A stretch of DNA of 64,000 bases from Rhizobium sp. 2MFCol3.1 (lineage in GTDB: Bacteria > Pseudomonadota > Alphaproteobacteria > Rhizobiales > Rhizobiaceae). Below, piece after piece: positions 15,451 through 24,919 of the stretch; position 1 is the first letter of the stretch; every line of letters starts with the position of its first letter. The position numbers and the translations under genes are program-made. The notes under the pieces are model-generated. The model ran no database searches. It worked only from the letters and a program-made list of their open reading frames with translations, and was not told the DNA's origin. The stretch covers positions 124,001-188,000 of the forward strand of contig NZ_KB898362.1 in assembly GCF_000377565.1 (NCBI RefSeq), read 5' to 3'.

Positions 15451-16758
15451 TTATTCGTAGCGCAGGGCCTGCACGGGATCGAGCTTGGAAGCGCGCCATG
15501 CGGGGAAGATTGTCGCGAAGAAAGACAGCGTCAGCGCCATGACCACGACAGAGACCGTTTCGCCGACCTCCATCTTGGCCGGCAGCTGGCTGAGGAAGTA
15601 GAGCTGCGGGTCAAACAGCACCGTACCCGACAGCCAGGAGAAGAACGCGCGGATTTTCTCGATGTTGATGCAGACGATAACGCCGAGCAGCACGCCGGCG
15701 AAGGTGCCGACCAGGCCGATCGCGGCACCCGTCATGAAGAAAATCCGCATGATGGCGCCGGAACTCGCGCCCATGGTTCTCAGGATCGCGATATCGCTGC
15801 CCTTGTCCTTCACCAGCATGATGAGGCCGGAGATGATGTTCAGCGCGGCGACGAGAACGATCAGCGTCAGGATCATGAACATGACGTTGCGCTCGACCTG
15901 CAGCGCCGAGAAGAAGGTCTGGTTGCGCTGGCGCCAGTCGGTAATCGCGATCTGGCGGCCGGCTGCCTGCTCCACCTTGGGGCGCAGCTCGTCGATATTG
16001 TCGGGATTATCGACATAGAGCTCGATCGATTGCACCAGCCCTTCGGCGTTGAAATAGAGCTGTGCTTCCTCGAGCGGCATGTAGATGATCGTCGCATCAT
16101 ATTCCGACATGCCGATCTCGAAGATGCCCGAGACCTTGTAGGATTTGACGCGCGGATTGATGCCCATCGGCGTCACGTCACCTTCCGGTGATATCAGCGT
16201 AATCGTATCGCCTGCCTGCAGTCCGAGCTGGTCGGCCATGCGCGAGCCGATGAGAACGCCCTGGCCGGCCGCAAAGCCGACGAGGTCGCCGGACTTGATG
16301 TTGTCGGAGACGGTTTTCACCTTGCTCAGGTCTTCGGCGCGGATGCCGCGAACCAGCGCGCCGGTGCCAGCGCCGCCGGCACCCGAGGCCAGCGTCTGGC
16401 CTTCGACGAGCGGCAGCGCCACCTTGATGCCGGGAACGGCGCCCAGGCGATCGGTCAGCGCCGGATAATCCGTGAACGGACCATCGACCGGCTGCACGAT
16501 CATGTGGCCGTTGATGCCGAGGATGCGCGAGATCAGTTCGGTTCGGAAACCGTTCATCACGGCCATGACGATGATCAGCGTCGCGACGCCGAGCATGATG
16601 CCGATGAACGAGAAGCCTGCGATCACCGAGATGAAGGCTTCCTTGCGGCGTGCGCGCAGATAGCGCCACGCCACAAGTCGCTCGAAAGCGGAAAATGGCC
16701 TGCTGGCCGCAGCCGAGCCGGATTTGGATCCCTGCTGGCTCACCGCTGCGTCTGCCAT
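15451..16758 (-). CDS. lolC: Lipoprotein-releasing ABC transporter permease (LolC/LolE family)
   Basis: This 435-residue inner-membrane permease has a typical layout. A first membrane helix (AFISVIAGFSFIGIMLGVATLIIVMAVMNG) is followed by a large periplasmic domain (about residues 75-290) and three C-terminal helices ending in ARRASKLDP-type sequence (PAWRASKLDPVQALRYE). Only one permease gene is seen, so the complex is probably a homodimer, as in species with a single LolC/E-type protein. ATG 16758 has GGGAGG just upstream. The cytoplasmic N-terminal 25 residues are Ser/Ala-rich. Confidence 0.92.
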   Translation of the reverse strand: MADAAVSQQGSKSGSAAASRPFSAFERLVAWRYLRARRKEAFISVIAGFSFIGIMLGVATLIIVMAVMNGFRTELISRILGINGHMIVQPVDGPFTDYPALTDRLGAVPGIKVALPLVEGQTLASGAGGAGTGALVRGIRAEDLSKVKTVSDNIKSGDLVGFAAGQGVLIGSRMADQLGLQAGDTITLISPEGDVTPMGINPRVKSYKVSGIFEIGMSEYDATIIYMPLEEAQLYFNAEGLVQSIELYVDNPDNIDELRPKVEQAAGRQIAITDWRQRNQTFFSALQVERNVMFMILTLIVLVAALNIISGLIMLVKDKGSDIAILRTMGASSGAIMRIFFMTGAAIGLVGTFAGVLLGVIVCINIEKIRAFFSWLSGTVLFDPQLYFLSQLPAKMEVGETVSVVVMALTLSFFATIFPAWRASKLDPVQALRYE

Positions 16759-16777
16759 TTCGCCTCCCGCCTTCTTC

Positions 16778-18100
16778 TTAGCCCAAGAGCTTATTGATTG
16801 CCGCGTCGATGGTCATCGTTTCGCGGGCACCGGTCTTGCGGTCCTTGACTTCCACTTCGCCGTTCGCGACCGCGCGCGGGCCGGCGATGATCTGTACGGG
16901 CACACCGATCAGGTCCGCGGTTGCGAACTTGGTGCCGGCGCGATCGTCGGTATCGTCATAGAGAACATCGACGCCGGCCTTGGAGAGCTCCGCGTAGATC
17001 TTCTCGCAGGCAGCGTCGCAAGCGGCGTCGCCGGCCTTCATGTTGATCACGACGACATCGAAAGGCGCGACAGAGGCCGGCCAGATGATTCCGTTCTCGT
17101 CATGCGATGCTTCGATGATGGCGGGAACAAGGCGTGTCGGGCCAATACCGTAGGAACCCATGTGGACGGCGTGTTCCTTGCCATCAGGTCCCTGCACCTT
17201 AGCACCCATCGGCTCGGAATATTTCGTGCCGAAGTAGAAGATATGGCCGACTTCAATTCCGCGTGCGGACAAGCGATCGCTCTCGGGGATGGCGTCGAAA
17301 GCGGCTTCGTCGTGCATCTCGGAGGTGGCGGCGTAGACCGAGGTCCACTTCTTGAAGATCGCGTCTAGGCCGGCGACATCGTCGAAGTTGGTGTCGACCG
17401 AGGGGATATCGAAATTCACGAAATCCTTGTGGCTGTAGACTTCCGATTCACCGGTGTCGGCAAGGATGATGAACTCGTGGCTAAGATCGCCGCCGATCGG
17501 GCCGGTATCGGCGCGCATGGGAATGGCGCGCAGGCCGAGACGATCGAAGGTCCGCAGATAAGCCGCGAACATCTTCTTGTAGGAATGCTCGGCGCCTTCG
17601 CGGGTCATGTCGAAGGAATAGGCGTCCTTCATCATGAATTCGCGCGAGCGCATGGTGCCGAAGCGCGGACGGATCTCGTCGCGGAACTTCAGCTGGATGT
17701 GATAGAGGTTCAGCGGCAAGTCTTTGTAAGACTTGACCGAAGACCGGAAAATATCGGTAACCATCTCTTCGTTGGTCGGGCCGTACAGCATCGGACGGTC
17801 CTGACGGTCCTTGATGCGCAGCATCTCCTTGCCGTAGGCGTCGTAGCGCCCGCTTTCCTGCCAGAGCTCGGCCGACTGCAGGGTCGGCATCGACAGCTCG
17901 ATGGCGCCGGAGCGGTTCTGCTCCTCGCGGATGATGTTGTTGACCTTATCGAGCACGCGCTTGCCCAGCGGCAGCCAGGAGTAGATCCCCTGCGACTGCT
18001 GCCGGATCATGCCGGCGCGCAGCATCAACCGGTGGGAGACAATTTCAGCCTCCTTGGGGTTTTCCTTGAGGATGGGCATGAAGTAGCGAGACAGACGCAT
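16778..18100 (-). CDS. proS: Prolyl-tRNA synthetase, short form
   Basis: This class II aminoacyl-tRNA synthetase charges tRNA-Pro. It has 440 residues, the short alphaproteobacterial form without the large editing insertion found in enterobacterial ProS. Motifs seen are MLRAGMIRQQSQGIYSWLPLG, motif 1 around IELSMPTLQ, motif 2 KFRDEIRPRFGTMRSREFMMKDAYSFD and motif 3 SYGIGPTRLVPAIIE. The anticodon-binding domain covers roughly the last 100 residues. The start is ATG 18100 (MRLSRYFMP). It precedes lolC by 19 nt, giving a proS-lolC-lolD operon. Confidence 0.96.
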   Translation of the reverse strand: MRLSRYFMPILKENPKEAEIVSHRLMLRAGMIRQQSQGIYSWLPLGKRVLDKVNNIIREEQNRSGAIELSMPTLQSAELWQESGRYDAYGKEMLRIKDRQDRPMLYGPTNEEMVTDIFRSSVKSYKDLPLNLYHIQLKFRDEIRPRFGTMRSREFMMKDAYSFDMTREGAEHSYKKMFAAYLRTFDRLGLRAIPMRADTGPIGGDLSHEFIILADTGESEVYSHKDFVNFDIPSVDTNFDDVAGLDAIFKKWTSVYAATSEMHDEAAFDAIPESDRLSARGIEVGHIFYFGTKYSEPMGAKVQGPDGKEHAVHMGSYGIGPTRLVPAIIEASHDENGIIWPASVAPFDVVVINMKAGDAACDAACEKIYAELSKAGVDVLYDDTDDRAGTKFATADLIGVPVQIIAGPRAVANGEVEVKDRKTGARETMTIDAAINKLLG

Positions 18101-18348
18101 GGCGAATTCCAGAGCTGTTGAGACGCCGCCAAATAGCGGAATCGAAGGCAATCACAATGTTGGCAGCGTTCATAACCGCTTCGCGGCAGGAAGGAAACCC
18201 GCGAGGGATTTCCACAGGCTTCTCTTAGAGCAAGTTGGAGCCCGCAAACCGAAGAAACCAAGAAAGCGGCGAAATTATAATGACTTGCGCGAAACTCTTA
18301 TCAACAGAAAAAATTTACTCGAGTGTAGCAAAAATGCAAAAAAATCTG

Positions 18349-18528
18349 ATGACAAAGCACAATCTTTGAGCTAGCTTTAGCCCACAAAACAGGCAGGGAG
18401 TTCAAATCCCTACCATTTTCGCGGTCAAGTCTTGGGAGGATCAGATCTTAGGCGCGCTTGTCGCAGCCCCGGTAACGGTTAAGGATCACGCGATACTTAA
18501 AACAAGGCTTTTAGCCTTGTTTTTTTTT
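18349..18528 (+). ncRNA. Candidate small RNA ending at a strong terminator
   Basis: No plus-strand gene precedes the terminator at 18499-18528, yet that terminator has a nine-T tail on the plus strand. A weak promoter-like pair, ATGACA (18349-18354) and CTAGCT (18371-18376) with a 16-nt spacer, would start an RNA near 18383. Its 5' part folds as AGGGA-GTTCAAA-TCCCT (18395-18411). The alternative is that the hairpin simply ends the minus-strand DUF1467 transcript. Confidence 0.3.
18499..18528. terminator. Bidirectional Rho-independent terminator
   Basis: AAAACAAGGCT (18499-18509) pairs with AGCCTTGTTTT (18513-18523). Nine T follow on the plus strand (18520-18528); on the minus strand the hairpin ends in TTTT. 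It can terminate transcription from either side. Confidence 0.8.
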
Positions 18529-18651
18529 GGCTTTTCGACACCGCGTCGGTAGCTCGAAACACTCATCTTCCGCAACGTAAGCTGCCCATTCCGTTACGGC
18601 ACCTCCATGCCGCAACTTGATGACACGCGTATGACGCCCCTTCTCTCGCAT
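18511..18651 (-). CDS. Possible 46-codon reading frame downstream of DUF1467
   Basis: From ATG 18651 this frame encodes a small basic peptide with a KLRHGGAVTEWAAYVAEDE core and a C-terminal RCRKAKKKQG tail. There is no clear ribosome binding site and no recognised family. Its stop falls inside the terminator hairpin. It may be a remnant or chance frame. Confidence 0.2.
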   Translation of the reverse strand: MREKGRHTRVIKLRHGGAVTEWAAYVAEDECFELPTRCRKAKKKQG

Positions 18652-18676
18652 CTGCTCAATTGCTGAGCAAACGCCC

Positions 18677-18958
18677 TCAGACGTTCGAGAATGACGGGCC
18701 GATCTGCGGAAGGGCATCGAAGCCCCAGCCGAAATAGGTCGAAGAGACATACCAGAGGGTGTAGATGACGGCCGAGACCAGCGTCGTCAGCGAGAAGGTG
18801 AAGAGCGGCCGGAAACGCGTTGGCGCGCTGTGCACGGTGCCGAGCACGATATCGTCGTCCTCCGCCTGCGTCCGCAAGCCGATCGGCAAGACGGCAAAGA
18901 GCGTCATCCACCAGACGATGAAGTAGACGGCAAAGCCCTGTAGAAATGTCTGTAGCAT
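18677..18958 (-). CDS. DUF1467 family membrane protein
   Basis: This 93-residue protein of unknown function has two predicted membrane helices (about residues 5-28, FLQGFAVYFIVWWMTLFAVLPIGL, and 55-78, FTFSLTTLVSAVIYTLWYV). A polar loop between them holds a DDDIVLGTVHSAPT segment. ATG 18958 has GGGAGA 5 nt upstream; a GTG at 18970 overlaps that site and is less likely. It lies downstream of mce on the same strand and is probably cotranscribed with it. Confidence 0.85.
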   Translation of the reverse strand: MLQTFLQGFAVYFIVWWMTLFAVLPIGLRTQAEDDDIVLGTVHSAPTRFRPLFTFSLTTLVSAVIYTLWYVSSTYFGWGFDALPQIGPSFSNV

Positions 18959-19082
18959 AAGATCTCCCACCCAAGCGGCCGCATCGGGCCACCGCCCTTA
19001 TAAGACGGAACAGCGACGATACAAAGCGGTGTTGAGAGGCTTGTGCAGTCTTGGCAGCGTTTGGGTCACTCTGCCGCAGCGA

Positions 19083-19487
19083 TCAGACCTGCTCGAGCTC
19101 GATCAGCGTGCCGAAGAAATCCTTGGGGTGCAGGAAGAGCACGGGCTTGCCGTGGGCGCCGATCTTCGGCTCGCCATTGCCAAGCACCCTCGCCCCGGCG
19201 GCCAGCATCTGGTCGCGGGCCGCGATGATATCGGCCACCTCATAACAGATGTGATGCATGCCGCCGGATGGGTTCTTCTCCAGGAAGGCCGTTATCGGGG
19301 ATTGCGGGCCGAGCGGCTCAAGCAGTTCGACCTTGGTATTCGGCAGTTCGACAAAAACGACGGTGACGCCGTGTTCCGGCAATGCCTCGGCCGCAGATAC
19401 CGCGGCGCCAAGCGTGTCTCGATATGCGGCCGTGGCGGCTGCGAGATCGGGAACGGCTATGGCGACGTGGTTGACGCGGCCGAGCAT
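19083..19487 (-). CDS. mce: Methylmalonyl-CoA epimerase
   Basis: This 134-residue vicinal-oxygen-chelate enzyme interconverts (R)- and (S)-methylmalonyl-CoA in propionyl-CoA breakdown. Two half-repeats carry the metal ligands: LGRVNHVAIAVPDL at the start, GGMHHICYEV in the middle, and a C-terminal LFLHPKDFFGTLIELEQ with the catalytic Glu. It follows rnj after 4 nt, so it belongs to the birA-rnj-mce transcript at the end of the nuo cluster. Confidence 0.93.
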   Translation of the reverse strand: MLGRVNHVAIAVPDLAAATAAYRDTLGAAVSAAEALPEHGVTVVFVELPNTKVELLEPLGPQSPITAFLEKNPSGGMHHICYEVADIIAARDQMLAAGARVLGNGEPKIGAHGKPVLFLHPKDFFGTLIELEQV

Positions 19488-19491
19488 CGGA

Positions 19492-21162
19492 TCAGACCTT
19501 AGTGACGAAGACAGTGACCAGCGGCTTCTTGCCCCAGATCTGGTTGGCCGTCGAGCGAACCGCGCGACGCATCGATTCCTGCAGCAGGTCCAGATCCTTG
19601 CGGCGCGCGCGCGGAATGCTCTCGAAGGCGCTCAGCGCGGCGTCATAGAGCGTGTCTTCGAACTCGTCGCCTTCATCGTCGTAGACAGGCAGGCCGATCG
19701 CCACCATGTCGGGTTCGCCGATGATATCGAAACGGGCGTCGATCACGACGTTCAGCGCGACATGGCCGACATAGGAGAGCTTCTTGCGATCGCCGATGCC
19801 CATTTCGTCGAAATCGCCGATCAGCGTGCCGTCCTTGAAGATACGGCCATGCGGGGCTTCGTCGATCACTTCCACCGTACCGGGCGCCAGGCGCAGGACA
19901 TCGCCGTTGCGCACGCGCGGAACGGTGGAGATGCCGGATTGCTCCGCGAGTTCCTTGTGGGCGGTCAGATGCGTGGCTTCGCCGTGCACCGGGACAACGA
20001 CGGTCGGCCGCGTCAGCTCGTACATCTTCTGCAGTTCGTTGCGGCGTGGGTGTCCGGAGACGTGAACAAGCGCTTCGCTGTCGGTGATGATGTGAACGCC
20101 CTGCTCGACGAGGCCGTTCTTGATGTCCTGAATGGCTTTCTCGTTGCCCGGGATGGCGCGCGAGGAGAAGACGACCGTATCGCCCGCCGCCAGCGCCACG
20201 TTGCGCATCTCGTCACGCGAGAGCTTGGCAAGGGCTGCGCGCGGCTCGCCCTGGCTGCCGGTCAGGATGACGACGACGTTTTCGCGCGGAATATAGCCGT
20301 ATTCCTCTTCGGCGATGAACGGCTTGATTCCATCGAGCAGGCCGAGGTCACGGGAGACGTTGACGACCCGCTTCAGCGAGCTGCCGAGCAACAGGACTTC
20401 GCGTCCGGCGGCTTCGGCAGCTTCAGCCACGGTGCGTATACGGCCGACATTCGAGGAGAAGGTGGTAATGGCGACACGACCTTCGGCGTTCTCGATGATC
20501 TTGCGCAGGCTTTCCGAAACGTCCTTCTCGGACGGCGAGACACCGTCGCGCAGCGCATTGGTCGAATCGCACATCAGAGCGAGCACGCCTTCATCGCCGA
20601 GCTGGCGGAAGCGTGCTTCATCGGTCAGCGGGCCGAGCGACGGTTCGTGGTCGATCTTCCAGTCGCCGGTGTGGATGACGTTGCCCAAGGGCGTGCGGAT
20701 CATCAGCGACATCGGCTCGGGGATCGAGTGGTTGACGGCCACGCCCTCGACGCTGAAGGGGCCGACATTGACCACGGTGCCCGCCGTGAACGGCGTGATC
20801 GGGATTTCGACCATCGTCGACTTCTCGTAGTTACGCTTGGCTTCCAGAAGCCCGGCCGTGAAGCCCGATGCGTAGACGGGAACATTGAGACCCGGCCATA
20901 GATCGGCCAGCGCGCCATAGTGATCCTCATGCGCGTGGGTGATGAAGATCGCCTTCAGGTTCTTGCGTTCCTTGGCGAGGAAGCGAATATCGGGCAGAAC
21001 CAGATCGACGCCTGGCAAATCCGGACCCGGGAAGGTCACGCCGCAGTCGACCATGATCCACTGGCGATGCGCGGACGGGCCATAGCCGTAAAGGGCGAGA
21101 TTCATACCGATCTCGCCAACGCCGCCCAAAGGCAGAAATACCAGTTCGTCCTGCTTCGCCAT
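19492..21162 (-). CDS. rnj: Ribonuclease J
   Basis: This 556-residue metallo-beta-lactamase/beta-CASP ribonuclease combines endonuclease and 5'-3' exonuclease activity in RNA turnover. Visible motifs are LPLGGVGEIGMN, the zinc-binding HAHEDHYGA, HTGDWKIDHEP, and the beta-CASP LTGSQGEPRAAL block followed by HVSGHPRRNEL and PVHGEATHL. The start used is ATG 21162 (MAKQDELVF), the family start. An alternative ATG at 21183 overlaps the birA stop as ATGA, the usual signature of translational coupling, so seven more residues are possible. Confidence 0.94.
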   Translation of the reverse strand: MAKQDELVFLPLGGVGEIGMNLALYGYGPSAHRQWIMVDCGVTFPGPDLPGVDLVLPDIRFLAKERKNLKAIFITHAHEDHYGALADLWPGLNVPVYASGFTAGLLEAKRNYEKSTMVEIPITPFTAGTVVNVGPFSVEGVAVNHSIPEPMSLMIRTPLGNVIHTGDWKIDHEPSLGPLTDEARFRQLGDEGVLALMCDSTNALRDGVSPSEKDVSESLRKIIENAEGRVAITTFSSNVGRIRTVAEAAEAAGREVLLLGSSLKRVVNVSRDLGLLDGIKPFIAEEEYGYIPRENVVVILTGSQGEPRAALAKLSRDEMRNVALAAGDTVVFSSRAIPGNEKAIQDIKNGLVEQGVHIITDSEALVHVSGHPRRNELQKMYELTRPTVVVPVHGEATHLTAHKELAEQSGISTVPRVRNGDVLRLAPGTVEVIDEAPHGRIFKDGTLIGDFDEMGIGDRKKLSYVGHVALNVVIDARFDIIGEPDMVAIGLPVYDDEGDEFEDTLYDAALSAFESIPRARRKDLDLLQESMRRAVRSTANQIWGKKPLVTVFVTKV

Positions 21163-21179
21163 ACTGCTTGTTTTTCCAA

Positions 21180-21944
21180 TCATCCAAAGAAGACGTCGCC
21201 GGCGGCGATCGTCATCATCCTGCCTGCCCCCGTATCGAGCAGCAACAGGCCATTATCATCAATTCCGCTGAAGTGGCCGGAAATCGAACGGTCCGGCAGA
21301 TTCACGGTTATCTTTTCGCCAATACCGCAAGCGACATCGCGCCAACGGGCGGTGATATCGCGAATACCGCGGCCGCGGTCCCACGCTGATAGCACATCGG
21401 CCATGGATGCGAACAGATGCGCGAAGAGTTCCTGTGGAGAGGCGGAACTTCCCTGTTCTCGCAGGCAGGTAACGGGATAGAGCGGATTGTCGGGCATGAA
21501 GGCGACATTGATGCCGATGCCGATAACAAGGGCGTAGCGGCCATCGGCGAGCGCCTCGCCTTCCATCAGAATGCCGCATGTCTTCTTGCGGCCGATCAGG
21601 ATGTCGTTCGGCCACTTCACCTCGAGCGGCTCTGCGCTTGGAGGCAGCACCATCCACACCGCCTCGTGCACGGCAACCGCGATCGCCAGCGGCAGGGACG
21701 AGATGCGCTCCATCGGCGCGGGGTCGATCAAGAGAAGAGAGGCGTAGAGGTTGCCGGGCTCAGACACCCAGGGACGACCACGGCGGCCGCGGCCGCCGGT
21801 CTGTCTTTCCGCAGTCACCCAGAGGCGACCGGCATCCCCTGCCCGAGCACGGGCAAGGCATTCGCTATTGGTGGACAATGTCTCTGACAGAGCCTCGTGC
21901 CTGAAGTCATCGAGAGACTTCAGGCGCCGTGGGTCGAAGCTCAT
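21180..21944 (-). CDS. birA: Biotin--[acetyl-CoA-carboxylase] ligase
   Basis: This 254-residue enzyme activates biotin with ATP and attaches it to the carboxyl-carrier protein. Key motifs are TLSTNSECLARA, the adenylate loop GGRGRRGRPWVS, and EVKWPNDILIGRKKTCGILMEG with the biotin-binding Lys. The C-terminal SH3-like domain is seen at the end. There is no N-terminal winged helix, so it is not a repressor. Its ATG shares one base with the nuoN stop (TGATG), placing it at the distal end of the nuo operon. Confidence 0.93.
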   Translation of the reverse strand: MSFDPRRLKSLDDFRHEALSETLSTNSECLARARAGDAGRLWVTAERQTGGRGRRGRPWVSEPGNLYASLLLIDPAPMERISSLPLAIAVAVHEAVWMVLPPSAEPLEVKWPNDILIGRKKTCGILMEGEALADGRYALVIGIGINVAFMPDNPLYPVTCLREQGSSASPQELFAHLFASMADVLSAWDRGRGIRDITARWRDVACGIGEKITVNLPDRSISGHFSGIDDNGLLLLDTGAGRMMTIAAGDVFFG

Positions 21945-23389
21945 CAGAACAGCGTCGCGGCTGCGAGTTCGGCCGCACCGCCGATCGGACCGCCGATGAG
22001 GACATAGGCGAGAACGAACAGGCCGGAGACGCCGAAGACGAGGCGCAGCGAGCCGGAGACACGGGCGAATTCGCCGGTGGCTTCATCGAACCACATCAGC
22101 TTGATGACGCGCAGGTAGTAGTAGGCGCCGACAACCGATGCGAGGACGCCGATGATGGCAAGCGCATAGAGCTTGGCTTCGATGGCGGCGACGAAGACGA
22201 AGTACTTCCCGAAGAAGCCTGCCAGCGGCGGAATACCGGCCAGCGAGAACATCAGGATGGTGAGGACCGTCGCCATCATCGGATTGGTGGTCGAAAGGCC
22301 TGCGAGATCGGCCACGTTTTCGACGACGGTGCCATCCTTGCGGCGCATCGACATGATGATCGCGAAGGAGCCCAGCGTCATGACCATGTAGATGAGCATA
22401 TAGAGCATGACGCCCGAGACGCCCGTCTGCGAGCCGGCGGCAAGACCGACCAGCGCGTAGCCCATGTGACCGATCGACGAATAGGCCATCAGTCGCTTGA
22501 TGTTCTTCTGGCCGATCGCGGCAAACGAGCCGAGCAGCATCGAGGCGATCGAGATGAAGACGACGACCTGCTGCCAGTCCGCCATGACGGGCTGGAAGGC
22601 GGTGATGACGATACGCGTCATCATGGCCATGGCGGCGATCTTAGGCGCACTGGCCAGGAAGGCCGTGACCGGGGTCGGCGCACCTTCGTAGACGTCCGGC
22701 GTCCACATGTGGAACGGAACGGCCGAGATCTTGAAGGCGATGCCGGCGAGGATGAAGACCAGACCGAAGATCAGGCCGAGCGAACGCGCACCATCCACCG
22801 TCAGCGCCTGGGCGATATCGGCGAAGTGGGTGTGGCCGGTGAAGCCATAGACCAGCGACATCCCGTAGAGCAGCATGCCGGAGGAGAGAGCGCCGAGTAC
22901 GAAATACTTCAGGCCGGCTTCCGTCGACTTGACGCTGTCGCGGTTGATCGCGGCGATGACGTAGATCGCCAGCGACTGCAGCTCGAGGCCGAGGTAGAGC
23001 GAGATCAGGTCGTTGGCCGAAATCATCAGCAGGATGCCGAGCGTGCAGAGCACGATGAGAACCGGGAACTCGAACTTGTCGAGCTGGTTTTCCTTGGCAA
23101 GGCCGAGCGACATGAACAGCGCCACGATGGAGCCGACCAGAGCCGTCACCTTCATGAAGCGGCCGAAGCCATCAGCCAGGAAGACGCCGCCGTAGGCAAG
23201 GCCTTCGCTCGGAGCGAAGACCAGCCAGAGGGCCGCGACCGCCAACAGGATGATCGCGAGAACGCTGACCATGCGGCCGGAGCGCTCTCCCGAGAATACG
23301 CCGATCATCAGCAGGACCAGAGACCCGATCGCGAGGATCAGTTCCGGTATCGAAAGATGCAGGCTTGCGAGTAGTGTTTCAGAGGTCAT
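21944..23389 (-). CDS. nuoN: NADH-quinone oxidoreductase subunit N
   Basis: This 481-residue proton-channel subunit of complex I is homologous to NuoL and NuoM and has about 14 membrane helices. It contains the channel lysines of antiporter-like subunits within KYFVLGALSSGMLLYGMSLVYG and the broken-helix region KISAVPFHMWTPDVYEGAPTPVTAFLASAPK. The start MTSETLLASLHLS at 23389 is 18 nt after nuoM. It is the last nuo subunit gene. Confidence 0.96.
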   Translation of the reverse strand: MTSETLLASLHLSIPELILAIGSLVLLMIGVFSGERSGRMVSVLAIILLAVAALWLVFAPSEGLAYGGVFLADGFGRFMKVTALVGSIVALFMSLGLAKENQLDKFEFPVLIVLCTLGILLMISANDLISLYLGLELQSLAIYVIAAINRDSVKSTEAGLKYFVLGALSSGMLLYGMSLVYGFTGHTHFADIAQALTVDGARSLGLIFGLVFILAGIAFKISAVPFHMWTPDVYEGAPTPVTAFLASAPKIAAMAMMTRIVITAFQPVMADWQQVVVFISIASMLLGSFAAIGQKNIKRLMAYSSIGHMGYALVGLAAGSQTGVSGVMLYMLIYMVMTLGSFAIIMSMRRKDGTVVENVADLAGLSTTNPMMATVLTILMFSLAGIPPLAGFFGKYFVFVAAIEAKLYALAIIGVLASVVGAYYYLRVIKLMWFDEATGEFARVSGSLRLVFGVSGLFVLAYVLIGGPIGGAAELAAATLF

Positions 23390-23407
23390 ATCACAAAAGT
23401 CCCGTCA

Positions 23408-24919
23408 TCATTTCATCGACAGCGCGACGTCATGCGCTGCCTGGACTGCGGCCGAATAGCTGTTGATCAGATGGTCGACGGAGGCAGCGGTCACATCGAA
23501 GACCGGAGCCGGATAGACGCCGAAGAAGATCGTCAGAGCAATCAGCGGGTAGAGGATCAGCTGCTCACGCGGCGACAGGTCGAGGAGAGCCTTGAGCTTT
23601 TCCTTGTCCAGCGTGCCGAAGATCACCCGGCGATAGAGCCAGAGTGCGTAAGCGGCCGAGAGGATCACGCCGGTGGCGGCAAAGAGCGCAACCCAGCTGT
23701 TGACCCGGAAGACACCGATCAGCGTCAGGAATTCGCCGATGAAGCCCGACGTGCCGGGGAGCCCGACGTTCGCCATGGTGAAGACCATCATCGCCACAGC
23801 ATATTTCGGCATGTTGTTGACGAGGCCACCATAGGCCGCGATCTCGCGGGTGTGGGTGCGGTCATAGACCACGCCGACGCAGAGGAAGAGCGCGCCCGAG
23901 ACGATACCGTGCGACAGCATCTGGAAGATCGAGCCCTGCAGACCCTGCGCGTTTGCCGCGAAGATACCCATCGTCACGTAGCCCATGTGGGCAACCGAGG
24001 AGTAGGCGATCAGCTTCTTGATGTCTTCCTGCATCAGCGCCACCAGCGAGGTGTAGATGATGGCGATGACGGACATGGCGAAGACCATGGGCGCGAAGAA
24101 ATCGGAAGCAACAGGGAACATGCCGAGCGAGAAGCGGATGAGGCCGTAGCCGCCGAGCTTCAGCAGCACGCCTGCCAGGATGACGGAACCAGCCGTCGGC
24201 GCCTGAACGTGGGCGTCGGGAAGCCAGGTGTGGACCGGCCACATCGGCATCTTCACCGCGAACGAGGCGAAGAAGGCCAGCCATAGCCAGGTCTGCATGT
24301 GCGGCGGGAACTTGTAGGCGAGCAGCGCCGAAATATCGGTCGTGCCGGCCTGCCAGTACATGGCCATGATGGCCAGCAGCATCAGCACGGAGCCGAGCAG
24401 CGTGTAGAGGAAGAACTTGTAGCTGGCGTAGACGCGATCCTTGCCACCCCAGACGCCGATGATCAGGAACATCGGGATCAGGCCGGCTTCGAAGAACACG
24501 TAGAAGAGAACGATATCGAGCGACACGAAGACGCCGACCATCATGACTTCCAGCATCAGGAAGGCGATCATGTATTCCTTCAGGCGCTTCTCCACCGAGA
24601 ACCAGCTGGCGAGCACGCAGAAGGGCATGAGGAAGGTCGAGAGGATGACGAACAGCATGGAGATGCCGTCGACACCGAGATGGTAGCTGATGCCCGTGCC
24701 GAGCCAGCCGTGCTTCTCGATCATCTGGAAGCCCGGGTTCGCATTGTCGAAACCGATCCAGATGAAGAGCGACAGGATGAAGGTCACGACCGTCGTCAAC
24801 AGGGCAATGTTGAGGACGTTGCGGCGGCCGTTCGGGCCGTTCTCATTCATCAAAAGCAGGAGCACCACGCCGACGAACGGCAGGAAGGTGACCGTGGAAA
24901 GAATAGGCCAATCGGTCAT
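23408..24919 (-). CDS. nuoM: NADH-quinone oxidoreductase subunit M
   Basis: This 503-residue antiporter-like membrane subunit of complex I has about 14 helices. The conserved segment KMPMWPVHTWLPDAHVQAPTAGSVILAG and the Glu-containing helix YVFFEAGLIPMFLIIGVWGG are present, as are SSVAHMGYVTMGIF and GLPGTSGFIGEFL. The ATG shares one base with the nuoL stop. Confidence 0.97.
   Translation of the reverse strand: MTDWPILSTVTFLPFVGVVLLLLMNENGPNGRRNVLNIALLTTVVTFILSLFIWIGFDNANPGFQMIEKHGWLGTGISYHLGVDGISMLFVILSTFLMPFCVLASWFSVEKRLKEYMIAFLMLEVMMVGVFVSLDIVLFYVFFEAGLIPMFLIIGVWGGKDRVYASYKFFLYTLLGSVLMLLAIMAMYWQAGTTDISALLAYKFPPHMQTWLWLAFFASFAVKMPMWPVHTWLPDAHVQAPTAGSVILAGVLLKLGGYGLIRFSLGMFPVASDFFAPMVFAMSVIAIIYTSLVALMQEDIKKLIAYSSVAHMGYVTMGIFAANAQGLQGSIFQMLSHGIVSGALFLCVGVVYDRTHTREIAAYGGLVNNMPKYAVAMMVFTMANVGLPGTSGFIGEFLTLIGVFRVNSWVALFAATGVILSAAYALWLYRRVIFGTLDKEKLKALLDLSPREQLILYPLIALTIFFGVYPAPVFDVTAASVDHLINSYSAAVQAAHDVALSMK

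Noticed and set aside
18391..18417. tRNA T-arm-like sequence GGGAGTTCAAATCCC, possible tRNA remnant or attachment site
   Set aside because: The stem that forms (AGGGA/TCCCT) is shifted by one base from a real T-arm, and no D-arm, anticodon arm or acceptor stem exists around it.
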